A stretch of DNA of 40,841 nucleotides from Legionella santicrucis (GCF_001468135.1 NZ_LNYU01000054.1:21694-62534), one strand, 5' to 3'. Shown: positions 18,734-28,155, counted from the first letter of the stretch. Translations and numbers: made by a program. The notes: generated by a model not told the origin, from the sequence alone.

Positions 18734-19417
18734 TCAATCTATATTTTTATTTTTTAATCGAATATGCTCTTCTGCCTTAGCAATTGCCTTTCGAATCGCC
18801 TGAGCCTCTTCAGATTGTGGCGGCACTATATGTAACAAACGTTGCCAATAATCTATTGCATCTTCGTACGCATGACTGGTAAATGCATCCATGGCTAACA
18901 TAGACAATGCATCAGGTTGATTTGGATTAATCTTTAATAGCCGACTAAAGATTTCCGTAGTTTGTGCCGTAAATTGATAATTATTGAGCACCCATAGACT
19001 ATGGGCATAATTCACTGCATACTGTTCATTTGTTGGATCAAATCGATAAGCTTTTGCAAAAGCATTGACCGCATTTTGTTTTTCATTTTGGCTACTGTAT
19101 AAACGACCCAAAAGATACCAACCCTTGGCGCTTTTTGGATTGTCATCTAATTTTGCACGTAATTTTTCAATTAACTCTTGTGGGCTCTTAATATTCTTAA
19201 GTACTTCATTCGCTTTTTTCTGCGAGTCAAGGAGATGGACATATTGTTGCCACGAATCAAAATCCCCCCAATAAAAATAACCTAAAAATGCAGTTACAAA
19301 AACAATTGGAATCAGCAAGAAACTAGCAAGAAAACGACGCCTCAATGGATAAATTATAAAAATACTTGCTAGTACAGTTAATCCAAACAGTAAACCTAGT
19401 AACCACCACTCATTCAT
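18734..19417 (-). CDS. ccmI: CcmI-like TPR protein of cytochrome c maturation
   Basis: A 227-aa protein, last in the ccm operon. Two N-terminal membrane segments (residues 4-24 and 30-50) are followed by a soluble stretch with tetratricopeptide repeats (about 90-200, for example AKGWYLLGRLYSSQNEKQNA and NPNQPDALSMLAMDAF). CcmI/CycH holds apocytochrome c and hands it to the CcmFH ligase. The combination of membrane anchor and TPRs and the place directly after ccmH fit. The gap to ccmH is 57 bases, longer than the overlaps within the rest of the operon. Confidence 0.88.
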   Translation of the reverse strand: MNEWWLLGLLFGLTVLASIFIIYPLRRRFLASFLLIPIVFVTAFLGYFYWGDFDSWQQYVHLLDSQKKANEVLKNIKSPQELIEKLRAKLDDNPKSAKGWYLLGRLYSSQNEKQNAVNAFAKAYRFDPTNEQYAVNYAHSLWVLNNYQFTAQTTEIFSRLLKINPNQPDALSMLAMDAFTSHAYEDAIDYWQRLLHIVPPQSEEAQAIRKAIAKAEEHIRLKNKNID

Positions 19418-19474
19418 AATAACTCACTTTATAATACCCTGGGTCAGCGAAATATATATACACTCACGAGCAAG

Positions 19475-19885
19475 TTACACTTGCTTATTCTCACGAGTCA
19501 CTAAGCAAGTTCGCCAAAAAATAATCAACCCTAGCAATAAAAATAAAAAAGGACCATACCATAATAAAAGGGTAATTGATTTCACTGGTGGCTTAAATAA
19601 AATAAAATCACCATAGCGTGCTGTCATATAATCACTGATTTCACTATCACTTTTACCCTCTTTAACCATTTGGTAAACTTGATCACGTAAATCTTTAGCT
19701 AAGTCTGCATTGGAGCCTGCTAAGTCTTGATTTTGACAAACCAAGCAACGTAAATCTTTTAAAAGATGATTAAATTGGGCTTCTTTTTTTGCTGAATCAA
19801 AAGGATAACTACTGTTTGCCCAAGTGTATGAGCCTAAAAAAAGGAAGAGACAGCCCCAAAGAAGTTTCGTAAGAAGTTTATTCAT
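19475..19885 (-). CDS. ccmH: Cytochrome c maturation protein CcmH
   Basis: A 136-aa periplasmic thiol protein that keeps the apocytochrome CxxCH cysteines reduced before heme ligation. It has a signal sequence (residues 1-24, ending TWA), the LRCLVCQN motif with C47 and C50, and a C-terminal membrane anchor (about 102-121). The frame continues upstream, but the ATG at 19885 is chosen because it gives a proper signal peptide and forms a TGATG junction with the stop of ccmG. This is the short CcmH form; the TPR function is on the separate ccmI. Confidence 0.95.
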   Translation of the reverse strand: MNKLLTKLLWGCLFLFLGSYTWANSSYPFDSAKKEAQFNHLLKDLRCLVCQNQDLAGSNADLAKDLRDQVYQMVKEGKSDSEISDYMTARYGDFILFKPPVKSITLLLWYGPFLFLLLGLIIFWRTCLVTRENKQV

Positions 19886-20418
19886 CAAGCCAGCTCCAAT
19901 TGCTTCATTAAGGGAGCAATTTCTTTTAACCAAATTTCCTGGGTTATAACACCCGCATGGCGATAACGAATAACTCCGTTTTTATCAATCACAAAGGTTT
20001 CAGGTGCTCCATAAACACCTAAATCAATAGCAACTTTTCCTTTTCTATCTTGAAAGACCTGTTTATAAGGATTCCCCCATTGTGACAACCATTGCAATGC
20101 ATCAGCTGATTTGTCTTTGTAATTTAATCCGTAAATGGGTATTCCTTGGCGTGCTAATTGCAGCATAAAAACTTGTTCATCCACACAAGCCGCACACCAA
20201 CTAGCCCAAACATTTAATAAAACCACTTGATCGCGAAGTTGACTGGAATTAAAGAAAAATTTCGGATTTTGCAATTGCGGTAAGTGAAAATCCGGTAAGG
20301 ACTTCCCGATCTGAGTAGAGGGCAACTCATGGGGGTTAAGAGATAACCCGCGCCAAAGAAAAACACTTAGCAGTAAAAAAAGAAAGATAGGAATCGCTTT
20401 CCAACACATTTTTATCAT
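19885..20418 (-). CDS. ccmG: Thiol:disulfide interchange protein CcmG/DsbE
   Basis: A 177-aa membrane-anchored thioredoxin-like protein facing the periplasm. The anchor is residues 8-24, and the active site is WCAAC (C75 and C78) in NVWASWCAACVDEQ. It supplies reductant to CcmH and apocytochromes. GAPETFVIDKNGVIRYRHAG is the conserved cis-proline region. The ATG overlaps the ccmF stop by four bases, and its stop shares one base with the ccmH start. Confidence 0.96.
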   Translation of the reverse strand: MIKMCWKAIPIFLFLLLSVFLWRGLSLNPHELPSTQIGKSLPDFHLPQLQNPKFFFNSSQLRDQVVLLNVWASWCAACVDEQVFMLQLARQGIPIYGLNYKDKSADALQWLSQWGNPYKQVFQDRKGKVAIDLGVYGAPETFVIDKNGVIRYRHAGVITQEIWLKEIAPLMKQLELA

Positions 20419-22364
20419 GCGCTAAGCTCCTCGGTGCCTACTATTACTGAACGCCGTCTTTGATAATATCGTTTATCGGTTAAGGCAAGAAAACCACCGG
20501 CTAAAATCATAAAACCACCAAACCAAATCCAACGAATAAAAGGTTTATAATAAAGTCGTACAGACCATGAGTCATTGGTCAAAGGCTCTCCTAAAGCCAC
20601 ATAAATATCCCTAAATGGCGTAACATCAATTGCAGATTCTGTCATAGCCATTTGGCCTACAGTATAAAGTCTTTTTTCAGGATAAATAACTCTCGCTTTG
20701 CCATTATAGCTTATTTTAAATTGAGCCCTGGTTCCTTTATAATTTGGGCCAGTAAGCGGCTCTTGGTGCATAAACTCTATAGCGTAACCAAGCAAATATG
20801 CTTTTTTTCCTGGCGTCATCTGCACATCATCTTCTACGCCATAAGCAGTAGAAACAGCAATACCAATCACCGTAGCGGCAACACCCAAATGAGCCAGCAC
20901 CATACCCCAGTATGCTTGTCCTACATGGGATAAACCACGTTCAGTGACACGTTTATATGCTGCCTGAGCAGTACTTAAAATCACCCAAAAAGACAAACAC
21001 AATCCCATAAACGCTGAAGTATCAAATTCTCTAGTAACCATTAATAAACAAAATGGGAGCAATAAGCTCAGCGCGGCCGTTCCTCCAAATTTTTTTAATA
21101 CTAGCCGCCAATTATCTTTATTCCATTTTAGATGAATACCAATTCCCATTAATAACAACATAGGAACCATCAAGGGAACAAATACAGAATTAAAATAAGG
21201 AGCACCTACAGATAATTTACCTAATCCTAACCCCTCAATAAGAAGTGGGTAAACGGTGCCCATTAAAACAGTCAGCATTATAACCACTAAAAAAACATTA
21301 TTTAATAATAAAGCACTTTCCCGAGAAAAAGGACTTGGATTCCTTTCTGAATGTAGTGTTTGTGCCCTAAAAAGAAATAATACTAAAGAGCCACCAATAA
21401 CAAAGAGTAAAAACCCTAAAATATATAATCCACGTTGGGGATCAACAGCAAATGCATGTACCGAGGTTAGAACACCCGAGCGAACTAAAAAAGTACCAAT
21501 TAGGCTTAAAGAAAAAGCTGCAATAGCAAGTAACATAGTCCAAGCTTTAAATTGTTGTCGTTGTTCTGTCACTGCTAGAGAATGCAATAAAGCGGTCCCC
21601 ACTAACCAAGGCATAAATGAAGCATTTTCAACAGGATCCCAAAACCACCATCCTCCCCAACCTAACTCACGGTAAGCCCACCAACTTCCTAATGTAATCC
21701 CAGCTGTTAAACAACACCATGCCGCCAGTGTCCAAGGCCTTGTCCATTTTGACCAACTTGCCTCCACTTTGCCGGCCCAAAGAGCTGCAATTGCGAAAGC
21801 AAAAGCCACAGAAAAACCAACATATCCCATATACAACATAGGGGGATGAAATAAAAAACCGGGATCTTGTAATAATGGGTTCAAATCACGCCCTTGTGTA
21901 TTTAAAACTTGAAATTGACGTAAAAAAGGATTGGATGTGGTCAATAAAAAAAGAATAAATCCAATACTCAACCAACCTAAAACTACTAAAACCCGTGTAC
22001 GCATTTCCCTATCAAGGCCAGAACTGCAAAAAGCAACCAACAAAGTCCAAAAACTAAGGATTGCAACCCACAATAGCATGGAACCTTCATGCCCCCCCCA
22101 CACTGCACAAAGTTTATAAAACCAGGGCAAGGAAATACTTGAATTACTCACCACATATATCACTGAAAAATCATCCTGCAAAAAGCACACGGTAAGCAAT
22201 AAATAAGACAAAGCAATAAAGAAAAATTGACAAACTGCATATGCCGGCGCGGCATTCATCCAGTCATTACGATTCAATTGCACACCAGCTAAAGGAACCA
22301 CAGCTAACAAAATGGAAGCAATTAAAGCCAAAATTAAAGAAAATAGTCCTATTTCTGCAATCAT
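20415..22364 (-). CDS. ccmF: Heme lyase subunit CcmF
   Basis: A 649-aa polytopic inner-membrane protein, the heme-ligating core of the CcmFH synthetase. The tryptophan-rich WWD motif is complete ([19 protein letters not shown], around residues 235-253), and numerous transmembrane segments cover residues 5-500, followed by a periplasmic C-terminal domain and a last anchor. The length is normal. It is translationally coupled on both sides: four-base overlaps with ccmE upstream and ccmG downstream. Confidence 0.98.
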   Translation of the reverse strand: MIAEIGLFSLILALIASILLAVVPLAGVQLNRNDWMNAAPAYAVCQFFFIALSYLLLTVCFLQDDFSVIYVVSNSSISLPWFYKLCAVWGGHEGSMLLWVAILSFWTLLVAFCSSGLDREMRTRVLVVLGWLSIGFILFLLTTSNPFLRQFQVLNTQGRDLNPLLQDPGFLFHPPMLYMGYVGFSVAFAFAIAALWAGKVEASWSKWTRPWTLAAWCCLTAGITLGSWWAYRELGWGGWWFWDPVENASFMPWLVGTALLHSLAVTEQRQQFKAWTMLLAIAAFSLSLIGTFLVRSGVLTSVHAFAVDPQRGLYILGFLLFVIGGSLVLFLFRAQTLHSERNPSPFSRESALLLNNVFLVVIMLTVLMGTVYPLLIEGLGLGKLSVGAPYFNSVFVPLMVPMLLLMGIGIHLKWNKDNWRLVLKKFGGTAALSLLLPFCLLMVTREFDTSAFMGLCLSFWVILSTAQAAYKRVTERGLSHVGQAYWGMVLAHLGVAATVIGIAVSTAYGVEDDVQMTPGKKAYLLGYAIEFMHQEPLTGPNYKGTRAQFKISYNGKARVIYPEKRLYTVGQMAMTESAIDVTPFRDIYVALGEPLTNDSWSVRLYYKPFIRWIWFGGFMILAGGFLALTDKRYYQRRRSVIVGTEELSA

Positions 22365-22792
22365 GAACGCACCTTTTGGGATAAAGCAGCCTTTACTTCA
22401 GGCGGCATATAATTGGCATCATGTTTCGCCAGTACTTGTGAAGCACGAAAATGTTGATTATCAATAAGTTGTCCCTCAGCCACTATACCTTGCTCCTCTC
22501 TAAATAAATCTGGAAGAATACCGGTATAAGTTACAATAATTGTTTGATCAAAATCAGTTACCTTAAATTGTACGTCTAAACCCTGTTTCGCACGGATAAT
22601 CGATCCCTTCTCTACCATACCGCCTATACGAATAGAATGGTGGTGCGGGGCCTCTCCAGTGATAGCCTGAGTTGGCGTATAAAATAAACTGATATTTTGT
22701 CTTAGCGCATATAAAACTAATGCAGCAGCTATAGAGATAATGCCCAAAGTGAACAGTAAAATGATTAACTTGCGTCTGCGTGCTGAAACCAT
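22361..22792 (-). CDS. ccmE: Heme chaperone CcmE
   Basis: A 143-aa membrane-anchored periplasmic chaperone that carries heme covalently and passes it to CcmF. The N-terminal anchor is residues 8-30, followed by an OB-fold. The heme-binding motif is [12 protein letters not shown], with H124 as the covalent histidine and Y128 as the axial ligand. Its start is two bases after the ccmD stop; its end overlaps ccmF by four. Confidence 0.97.
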   Translation of the reverse strand: MVSARRRKLIILLFTLGIISIAAALVLYALRQNISLFYTPTQAITGEAPHHHSIRIGGMVEKGSIIRAKQGLDVQFKVTDFDQTIIVTYTGILPDLFREEQGIVAEGQLIDNQHFRASQVLAKHDANYMPPEVKAALSQKVRS

Positions 22793-22794
22793 TT

Positions 22795-22953
22795 CTATCG
22801 CTTAAACCATTGTTGTAATTTTTGACGTGTTTGTTTTCTTTTCCATTTCATCCCTAATAAATTCATGACTAGTACCACACTCACTAAGCCATAAGCTGAC
22901 CAAACATAGATAGAGTATCCGCCCATAGTGAGCCATTCTAAAACTTGATTCAC
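22795..22953 (-). CDS. ccmD: Heme exporter protein CcmD (short gene)
   Basis: A 52-aa single-pass membrane protein that stabilises CcmC-CcmE and helps release holo-CcmE. The reading starts at GTG 22953, and its GTGA overlaps the stop of ccmC; AAGGAGG lies eight bases upstream inside ccmC, which decides the start. The protein reads [14 protein letters not shown] around residues 10-23, the family hallmark, then a hydrophobic helix and a strongly basic tail ([17 protein letters not shown]). Position between ccmC and ccmE confirms it. It is easily missed because of its size and GTG start. Confidence 0.93.
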   Translation of the reverse strand: MNQVLEWLTMGGYSIYVWSAYGLVSVVLVMNLLGMKWKRKQTRQKLQQWFKR

Positions 22954-23693
22954 TTAAATTCCTCCTTAAATTGAATCTTGACCCAAGACTGTCTTTTTTC
23001 TCGAAACAATAACTCTTGACGTGCTTTCTCTAAAATAATCCATAGGCAATAGAGAAAAAAGCCAGCCAGTGTCAACAATAAAGGGTACAACATACTGATA
23101 TCAATCTTAGGTTTAGCAAAAATAGATAAAGTAGAACCTTGATGCAAGGTATTCCACCAATAAACAGAGTAATGAATAATCGGCAAGTCAATAATACCGA
23201 CCAAGGCCAAGATAGCAATAATTTTATCACCATCTTCCTTATTTTTTGCCGCCTGATATGTAGCCAAAATGGCTGCATAAAGTAAAAAAAGTGCCAATTC
23301 AGACGTTAGGCGCGCATCCCAAACCCACCAAGTGCCCCACATGGGCTTTCCCCAAATACTACCAGTGGCTAAAGCTAAAAAAGCCATATAAAGACCAGCT
23401 TGGGCAACAATGTGAATGAGGAGACCCGCTATTTTAATACGCCAAACTAAAAGCAATACTGCTAAAAAGCCCATCCACATATAAAGTGCCATGGATAAAA
23501 ACGCACTAGGAACATGAACATAAATAATACGAAAAGCATCTCCTTGTTGGTAATCAGGTGGAGCAAATGCTAATCCCCAAATTACGCCCACGATGAGTAG
23601 CACTATGGAGCTTACGGCTAAACTAGGCGTAATACGTCCAGAAAATGTATAAAAAAATTTTGGCGATGCCAACTGGTATAAAAATTTCCACAT
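22950..23693 (-). CDS. ccmC: Heme exporter/transfer protein CcmC
   Basis: A 247-aa inner-membrane protein with six transmembrane segments that loads heme onto CcmE. The WWD motif reads WGTWWVWDARLTSEL, and the axial histidines are in YVHVPSAF and PIIHYSVYWW. The frame is open from a TTG at 23711, but the ATG at 23693 gives the usual MWKFLYQLASP start. It lies 70 bases after ccmB and overlaps ccmD by four bases. Confidence 0.97.
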   Translation of the reverse strand: MWKFLYQLASPKFFYTFSGRITPSLAVSSIVLLIVGVIWGLAFAPPDYQQGDAFRIIYVHVPSAFLSMALYMWMGFLAVLLLVWRIKIAGLLIHIVAQAGLYMAFLALATGSIWGKPMWGTWWVWDARLTSELALFLLYAAILATYQAAKNKEDGDKIIAILALVGIIDLPIIHYSVYWWNTLHQGSTLSIFAKPKIDISMLYPLLLTLAGFFLYCLWIILEKARQELLFREKRQSWVKIQFKEEFK

Positions 23694-23763
23694 AGGAATA
23701 ATTGAAATCAAAAAAACCGGATTTTAGCACGTATCCTGATTTTCTCAAAACACGATAAATAAA

Positions 23764-24441
23764 TTATTCAGCATAACTAATACGCATTATCCCCGCAATT
23801 GCATAAGGTAAAAAACCAATGGCAATCACAGACATCGCTAATAACAAAGCCAAATAAGCACTAATAGGCATGCCTTGCATCGCTATATTCAACGTTCCGC
23901 TTGCAAAAATCAATAAAGGTAATGTGAGTGGTAATAAAATCAATGCCATTAAAACGCCTTTTTGATTGCCAACTCCAAAAGCAGCAACCATGGCGCAAAG
24001 AAACAATAAAGCTGGAGTTCCGCAAATAATAGTAAATGCTAATACCCACATCTCCCATATACTTAAAGAAAACAAGACTGCGACTACAGGACATAAAACA
24101 AGCAGTGGCAATAAATGAAATAACCAATGCGCAATCACTTTTGCGCTAACAAGCAAGGGTAACGAATAGCCTGAAATGAGCCATTGCTCAATAACACCAT
24201 GCTCATAATCCTGTTGAAATAAACGTTCTGCAGAAAGCAATAATGATAAGAGGATTGCCATCCAGACTAGACCAGGAGCTATGGTACGTAATAATGTGAT
24301 TTCTGGTTTTAAAGTAAGAGGAAACATAAAAAGAAAAATTAAAAAAAACAAACAAGAGTTCACTAAAAAGCGTGGCTGACGTACTTGAATCAATAATTCA
24401 CGTTTACATTGTTTCAAAAACAAGGAACAGGTAGAACTCAC
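23764..24441 (-). CDS. ccmB: Heme exporter permease CcmB
   Basis: A 225-aa membrane subunit of the CcmAB ABC complex that drives release of holo-CcmE from CcmC. Six hydrophobic segments are visible between residues 20 and 220. The start was set at GTG 24441: AGGAG lies eight bases upstream and the GTGA overlaps the ccmA stop exactly as ccmD overlaps ccmC. A TTG at 24447 is in frame but only two bases from that site. QDYEHGVIEQWLISGYSLP is a conserved CcmB region. Confidence 0.94.
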   Translation of the reverse strand: MSSTCSLFLKQCKRELLIQVRQPRFLVNSCLFFLIFLFMFPLTLKPEITLLRTIAPGLVWMAILLSLLLSAERLFQQDYEHGVIEQWLISGYSLPLLVSAKVIAHWLFHLLPLLVLCPVVAVLFSLSIWEMWVLAFTIICGTPALLFLCAMVAAFGVGNQKGVLMALILLPLTLPLLIFASGTLNIAMQGMPISAYLALLLAMSVIAIGFLPYAIAGIMRISYAE

Positions 24442-25049
24442 AAGCAATACTCCTGATAGTCAGAATGATGAAGAGATAAATGCTGATGTGACGTTAATAA
24501 AACTGCCCCCCCTTGCTTTCGATGGGCCTCTATTTTAGACATAATCACTGCAATCGATCGATCATCCAGCGCAACTAAAGGTTCATCAAGAAGCCATAAT
24601 TTGGCATCAGACATCCACAAACGGAGCAAGCCTACTTGCCTGCGCTGCCCTGCTGATAATAGCCCACATGGAAAATTAAGATAATGTTCTAATTTAAAAA
24701 TTGTGGCGAGCGCCTCTATTTCTTCAATTTTTTGGGATATAGGAGATGTATGAAGGTCGAAATAACAGTTTTCTCTTAAAGTTAGATTAGGATTAATTCC
24801 TGTCTTATGACCAACAAAACGCAGTTGTTGTTGATAAGCAGATCGATCTTTATCTATATTTTGTCCAAAAAATTGAATTTCACCATTCTGAGGACGATAT
24901 AGACCTGCGATTAATTTTAATAAAGTCGTTTTTCCTGCTCCATTTGCCCCACGTAGATGAAGTAATCCACCTGTCGACAAATGAAAAGATACATTATTTA
25001 ACAAAAGTTGATCCTGATAATCAAAATCAAGATTAATCACATTAAGCAT
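24438..25049 (-). CDS. ccmA: Heme exporter ATP-binding protein CcmA
   Basis: A 203-aa ABC ATPase, first gene of the ccm operon. Walker A is GANGAGKTT (34-42), the signature is LSAGQRRQ near 130, and Walker B is LWLLDEPLVALD with the Q-loop and H-switch (SHQHLSLH) present. An open frame reaches back to a TTG at 25079, but the ATG at 25049 gives the standard MLNVINLDFDY start. I could not pick out a convincing promoter in 25050-25240. Confidence 0.95.
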   Translation of the reverse strand: MLNVINLDFDYQDQLLLNNVSFHLSTGGLLHLRGANGAGKTTLLKLIAGLYRPQNGEIQFFGQNIDKDRSAYQQQLRFVGHKTGINPNLTLRENCYFDLHTSPISQKIEEIEALATIFKLEHYLNFPCGLLSAGQRRQVGLLRLWMSDAKLWLLDEPLVALDDRSIAVIMSKIEAHRKQGGAVLLTSHQHLSLHHSDYQEYCL

Positions 25050-25240
25050 AGGTAAATGATACACTGTAGGTTTTGCCAACTGTCTGCAAATTGCAATAAG
25101 AGAAATGAATTTATTGAATTTTAATAAATCCTAGAGCTACTTTACTGCACGCAGAACCACAAATTATCCAAGGATAGTACTAAATCTAAAAAACAAAACA
25201 AGTTTTTTAGTGCAATTAGGATCTAGGTATAAGATTTGTA

Positions 25241-25271
25241 CGGCATAGAATACTTAATATCTTCTATGCCG
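25241..25271. terminator. Hairpin downstream of the 319-aa gene, possible terminator
   Basis: CGGCATAGAA (25241-25250) and TTCTATGCCG (25262-25271) form a perfect 10-bp stem with an 11-base loop, 17 bases past the stop of the leftward 319-aa gene. The T-run on the minus-strand side is poor, so it may only protect the transcript end. Confidence 0.45.
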
Positions 25272-25287
25272 AATTTAATATGAGGAA

Positions 25288-26247
25288 TTAATGTGTGGCG
25301 ATTGTATTCCTGTTAGCGCTGGTTAGTGCAAGTTCGTCCATAGCCTTAGATAAGCCAGATTGTCTCCCTTTCGCGAAGATGCCTATCCCTGCAGCCAACA
25401 CACCTACACCAACAGCTGCGGTTACAGCACCTGCAACTACACCAATGCCAGTAACAGCCAATGCGACACCTACAGCAGCAACCGCTAATCCTAATGCAAT
25501 CATCAAACCACCAAGAATTTTCATACCTGTAGAAGGTTTACCTTGTACAGTCTTAGCTTCGGTTTGGTAATTTTTAACTGTCATTTCGCCCTTTAATAAA
25601 GCTTGAGTATTATTTAAAATTTTTGTTAGATCGACAATTGAGTCTTTACCTTGAGTTTTTAATGCCTCGATTTGGCTAACGACTTTCTGCGCATGCTCTC
25701 TAATTTTACTATCCAAAGTATCTTGTTGTAACTGTTCTTTTAATTTTTGTAGTGATTTCTTATACTGGACTAAAGGTGAAGTAGATGAAAAAAACTCTAC
25801 TAGTGGGTTCAATATAACCCCTTTAAGATTAGAAATATCAGTTTCTCGAGGAAATGTCGTTTTTATGCGATCGGAATCAAAATGGCTTTCAGCCAATTGA
25901 GGATATCGAGCCATTTCATAAGCAAGAAACGCCTTTTCTAATGTTGAATTACGCATAAAGGTGTTTGCACCTGTGTCTGGGGCCCTCTGGATGATGCGAT
26001 GAGTTAAAGTATGCAAAATCTCGGGACTTAATTCTTCACCAATTGTTTCGACAAAATCCTTAATCGCATCCATTTGCGTGTGGTTCGAATCAGTAACTGG
26101 TTTATTTGGATCAACGTAGCCATTTGCAGGGGCACGTTTAAAAGTATTTGGCTGAAGCAGTTGATCTAATGTTTGATCAGAAATTGTGCCATTTTTTAAT
26201 GATTCACCATATTTCTTCATTAATTTACGTGTTTGTTGCAAAGGCAT
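25288..26247 (-). CDS. Effector-like protein with C-terminal Gly/Ala hydrophobic hairpin
   Basis: A 319-aa protein I do not recognise as a named family. Residues 1-150 are soluble. Residues 150-225 are helical and coiled-coil prone (QYKKSLQKLKEQLQQDT, VVSQIEALKTQGKDS). Residues 240-293 form two adjacent Gly/Ala/Val-rich hydrophobic helices (ILGGLMIALGLAVAAVGV, then GAVTAAVGVGVLAAGIGIF). The C-terminal tail is short and polar, and there is no signal peptide. This layout, a soluble N-terminus with a glycine-zipper-like hairpin close to the C-terminus, is common among Legionella Dot/Icm substrates that insert in host membranes. AGGAG six bases before the ATG supports the start. It stands alone between ccmA and a divergent small gene. 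Confidence 0.75.
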   Translation of the reverse strand: MPLQQTRKLMKKYGESLKNGTISDQTLDQLLQPNTFKRAPANGYVDPNKPVTDSNHTQMDAIKDFVETIGEELSPEILHTLTHRIIQRAPDTGANTFMRNSTLEKAFLAYEMARYPQLAESHFDSDRIKTTFPRETDISNLKGVILNPLVEFFSSTSPLVQYKKSLQKLKEQLQQDTLDSKIREHAQKVVSQIEALKTQGKDSIVDLTKILNNTQALLKGEMTVKNYQTEAKTVQGKPSTGMKILGGLMIALGLAVAAVGVALAVTGIGVVAGAVTAAVGVGVLAAGIGIFAKGRQSGLSKAMDELALTSANRNTIATH

Positions 26248-26279
26248 ACCATACTCCTAAAATCCCAAATACAGGTCAA

Positions 26280-26285
26280 ATTATA
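26280..26285 (-). promoter_or_regulatory. Possible -10 of the 319-aa gene
   Basis: A perfect TATAAT on the minus strand, 33 bases upstream of the start codon. The expected -35 position (26303-26308) is poor, so an activator may be needed. The rest of the 300-base divergent gap (26248-26547) has no gene. Confidence 0.3.
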
Positions 26286-26500
26286 TACAATTTAACTTAA
26301 GAGAATATTATCAACTCACAAATTTTAACAAATTCGCATTGCCTCAAATTACCTGTTGGCTAGGTAGTTTCAGAATAAGCATGTAAATTCTGAATTTTCG
26401 ACAAGTCTGACTGAAGACAAGTGTAGCGATTAACAAAATAAATATAATTCAAAACACAGAAATTAGCATATGGATTTGTTATATACACTCTGAATAAAAT

Positions 26501-26509
26501 TGATATAAT
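26501..26509 (+). promoter_or_regulatory. Extended -10 promoter of the 119-aa gene
   Basis: TGATATAAT provides TG plus a perfect TATAAT (26504-26509), 38 bases before the ATG at 26548. No good -35 is seen, which is tolerated for extended -10 promoters. Confidence 0.4.
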
Positions 26510-26547
26510 AGGCCGACTATACATACAGCAATTGAAGGAAAATAAGC

Positions 26548-26907
26548 ATGAGTAAATTAGATTTACTAAATCAGCTATTAGAAAAAGAAGTAATAGACTT
26601 TTCCATGGTGTTACGAGGGAATCGACATGCGCATCTACTTTTTAATGAGAACAGGGATGGCTTTATCCATGGTTTAAAATGGAAAGAAAAAGATAATGGC
26701 TATATACTTACCGCTGAGCTTTACGATCATCTTGATTACGCTCTTGCGCCAGTGAACGCATTTCCTGAAGGTATGAGACAATATTTAAAACGCTCATACG
26801 ACTTTGGAAGTAACTATACATCTCTGACATGCAGTAAGGATATCCCAGAAGAATTGTTACACGAACTTATTGATGCCAGCTATCAACAGCCAAAAAGTGT
26901 AATATAG
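26548..26907 (+). CDS. Small cytosolic protein, weakly YjbR/MmcQ-like
   Basis: A 119-aa soluble acidic protein. The C-terminal IPEELLHELIDASYQ resembles the end of the YjbR/MmcQ family, a small single-domain fold of unknown role often described as DNA-binding-like, but the rest is not convincingly alignable by eye. AAGG lies about 9 bases upstream of the ATG and an extended -10 promoter is in place. The downstream 26874-27101 region overlaps its end in another frame and may be a remnant of another gene. The function is unknown. Confidence 0.7.
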   Translation: MSKLDLLNQLLEKEVIDFSMVLRGNRHAHLLFNENRDGFIHGLKWKEKDNGYILTAELYDHLDYALAPVNAFPEGMRQYLKRSYDFGSNYTSLTCSKDIPEELLHELIDASYQQPKSVI

Positions 26908-27101
26908 GTGCTTGGGGGCACCGATTTCATCAGATTGAATACCATTTACCCATTTCCGGTGTGCTGTCTCTTGAGCCCAATGTTCTTGTTCGCAAGCACA
27001 CTATAGCAAAGGCTAATTCAATTGGATTCGAATATGAATCCAATACTCTGCAAGAAAATGGACTAGGTAGCACTGAATCAATTGACACAAACTCAAAATA
27101 G
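26874..27101 (+). pseudogene. Possible gene remnant without start codon
   Basis: A 75-codon open stretch with protein-like composition (GAWGHRFHQIEYHLPISGV, SLEPNVLVRKHTIAKANSI, ending DTNSK) lacks an ATG; the only usual start is a GTG at 26961 with no ribosome-binding site. Its first codons overlap the end of the 119-aa gene in another frame. It also contains a perfect 9-bp palindrome (27021-27029 with 27036-27044). A decayed gene end is likely, but chance cannot be excluded. Confidence 0.3.
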
Positions 27102-27164
27102 TATGGAGTAATAGGTTATTCTTTAATGTAACTCATTAAATAAAGTATTGTCTGGAATAAATAC

Positions 27165-28067
27165 TTATTTAGTTTCTTTACTAACCAAATTTCCAGTTAT
27201 AATTCCTTCCTGCATTTGAGCTGCAATATCTTTAAAACCCGACGGTGAATGAGGTAACAAAATAGTACTGGATTTGTCATTAGCGCCAATTTCTCTTAAC
27301 GTATCAAAATATTGGGTCATTAATACTAAGTTCATTATATCCGCTGCTGTGATATCAGAAACGGTTTTTTGAAAATCATCTACAGATTGACATAAACCAT
27401 CCACTATTGCCTTTCGCTGGTTAGCAGTACCCTCTCCCTGTAGTTTCTTACTTTCTGCCTCAGCTTCAGCTCTTTTAACCATTAAAATTTTCTCTGCCTC
27501 TCCTTTGGCTTGAGCCGCTACCTGTAAGCGTTGTTGTTCATTAATTTCATTCATGGCATTTTTAACTTTCTCTTCTAATTCAATATTGGTCACTAATGCC
27601 TTTACAATTTCAAAACCAAATTCCTGCATGGTTTGAGTCAGCTCTTTACCCACAGCATTTGCAATACTGTCTTTCTTCTCAAATACATCGTCCAAGATCA
27701 TGCTTGGCGTTTCGGAGCGAACCAAATCTAATACATAAGCAGTAATTTGCTGCGCGGGATTTTCAAGCTTATAAAATGCCTCATAAATTGCGTCCGATTT
27801 AATGCGATACTGTACTGAAACTTGAATTTGAACAATGACATTGTCTTTTGTTTTTGTATCAATTTTTACATTCAGCTGCTGCACTCTTAATGATACTTTC
27901 CCAGCAATCCATTCAAAGAACGGGATTTTGAAGTTCAGTCCAGCATGAGCAACCCGATTAAATTTCCCTAGTCGCTCTATAAGCACAGCCTCTTGTTGGT
28001 TTACTATGTAAAGCCCTGTGACTATTATATAGCCAACAATTATTATAAGAATTAGCAAAAAAATCAT
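27165..28067 (-). CDS. SPFH/band-7 (stomatin-like) membrane protein
   Basis: A 300-aa protein with an N-terminal membrane anchor (residues 1-23), a band-7/SPFH domain (about 24-190, with QQEAVLIERLGKFNRVAHAG), a Glu/Ala-rich coiled-coil (190-225, AKGEAEKILMVKRAEAEAES) and a C-terminal hydrophobic patch (MNLVLMTQYFDTL). Stomatin-type proteins form large ring oligomers in membrane microdomains, often near FtsH or NfeD-type proteases. No NfeD gene is adjacent here, so it is closer to the stand-alone HIR/QmcA-like class. GAGGGAA is properly placed before the ATG. Confidence 0.92.
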   Translation of the reverse strand: MIFLLILIIIVGYIIVTGLYIVNQQEAVLIERLGKFNRVAHAGLNFKIPFFEWIAGKVSLRVQQLNVKIDTKTKDNVIVQIQVSVQYRIKSDAIYEAFYKLENPAQQITAYVLDLVRSETPSMILDDVFEKKDSIANAVGKELTQTMQEFGFEIVKALVTNIELEEKVKNAMNEINEQQRLQVAAQAKGEAEKILMVKRAEAEAESKKLQGEGTANQRKAIVDGLCQSVDDFQKTVSDITAADIMNLVLMTQYFDTLREIGANDKSSTILLPHSPSGFKDIAAQMQEGIITGNLVSKETK

Positions 28068-28155
28068 TATATTCCCTCACACCCATTAATAGTATTTTCC
28101 TGTGTTTTTTGATACATCATTGCATCCATACAACATCACATGCCTTTTTTAAATA

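Noticed and set aside
25186..25210. Perfect 9-bp inverted repeat (CTAAAAAAC/GTTTTTTAG)
   Set aside because: It is made almost only of A and T and is expected by chance in such AT-rich DNA; no gene end is directly next to it.
27021..27044. ATTGGATTC/GAATCCAAT palindrome with GGATTCGAA, at first sight like a tRNA T-arm
   Set aside because: No acceptor stem, D-arm or anticodon arm can be built around it.
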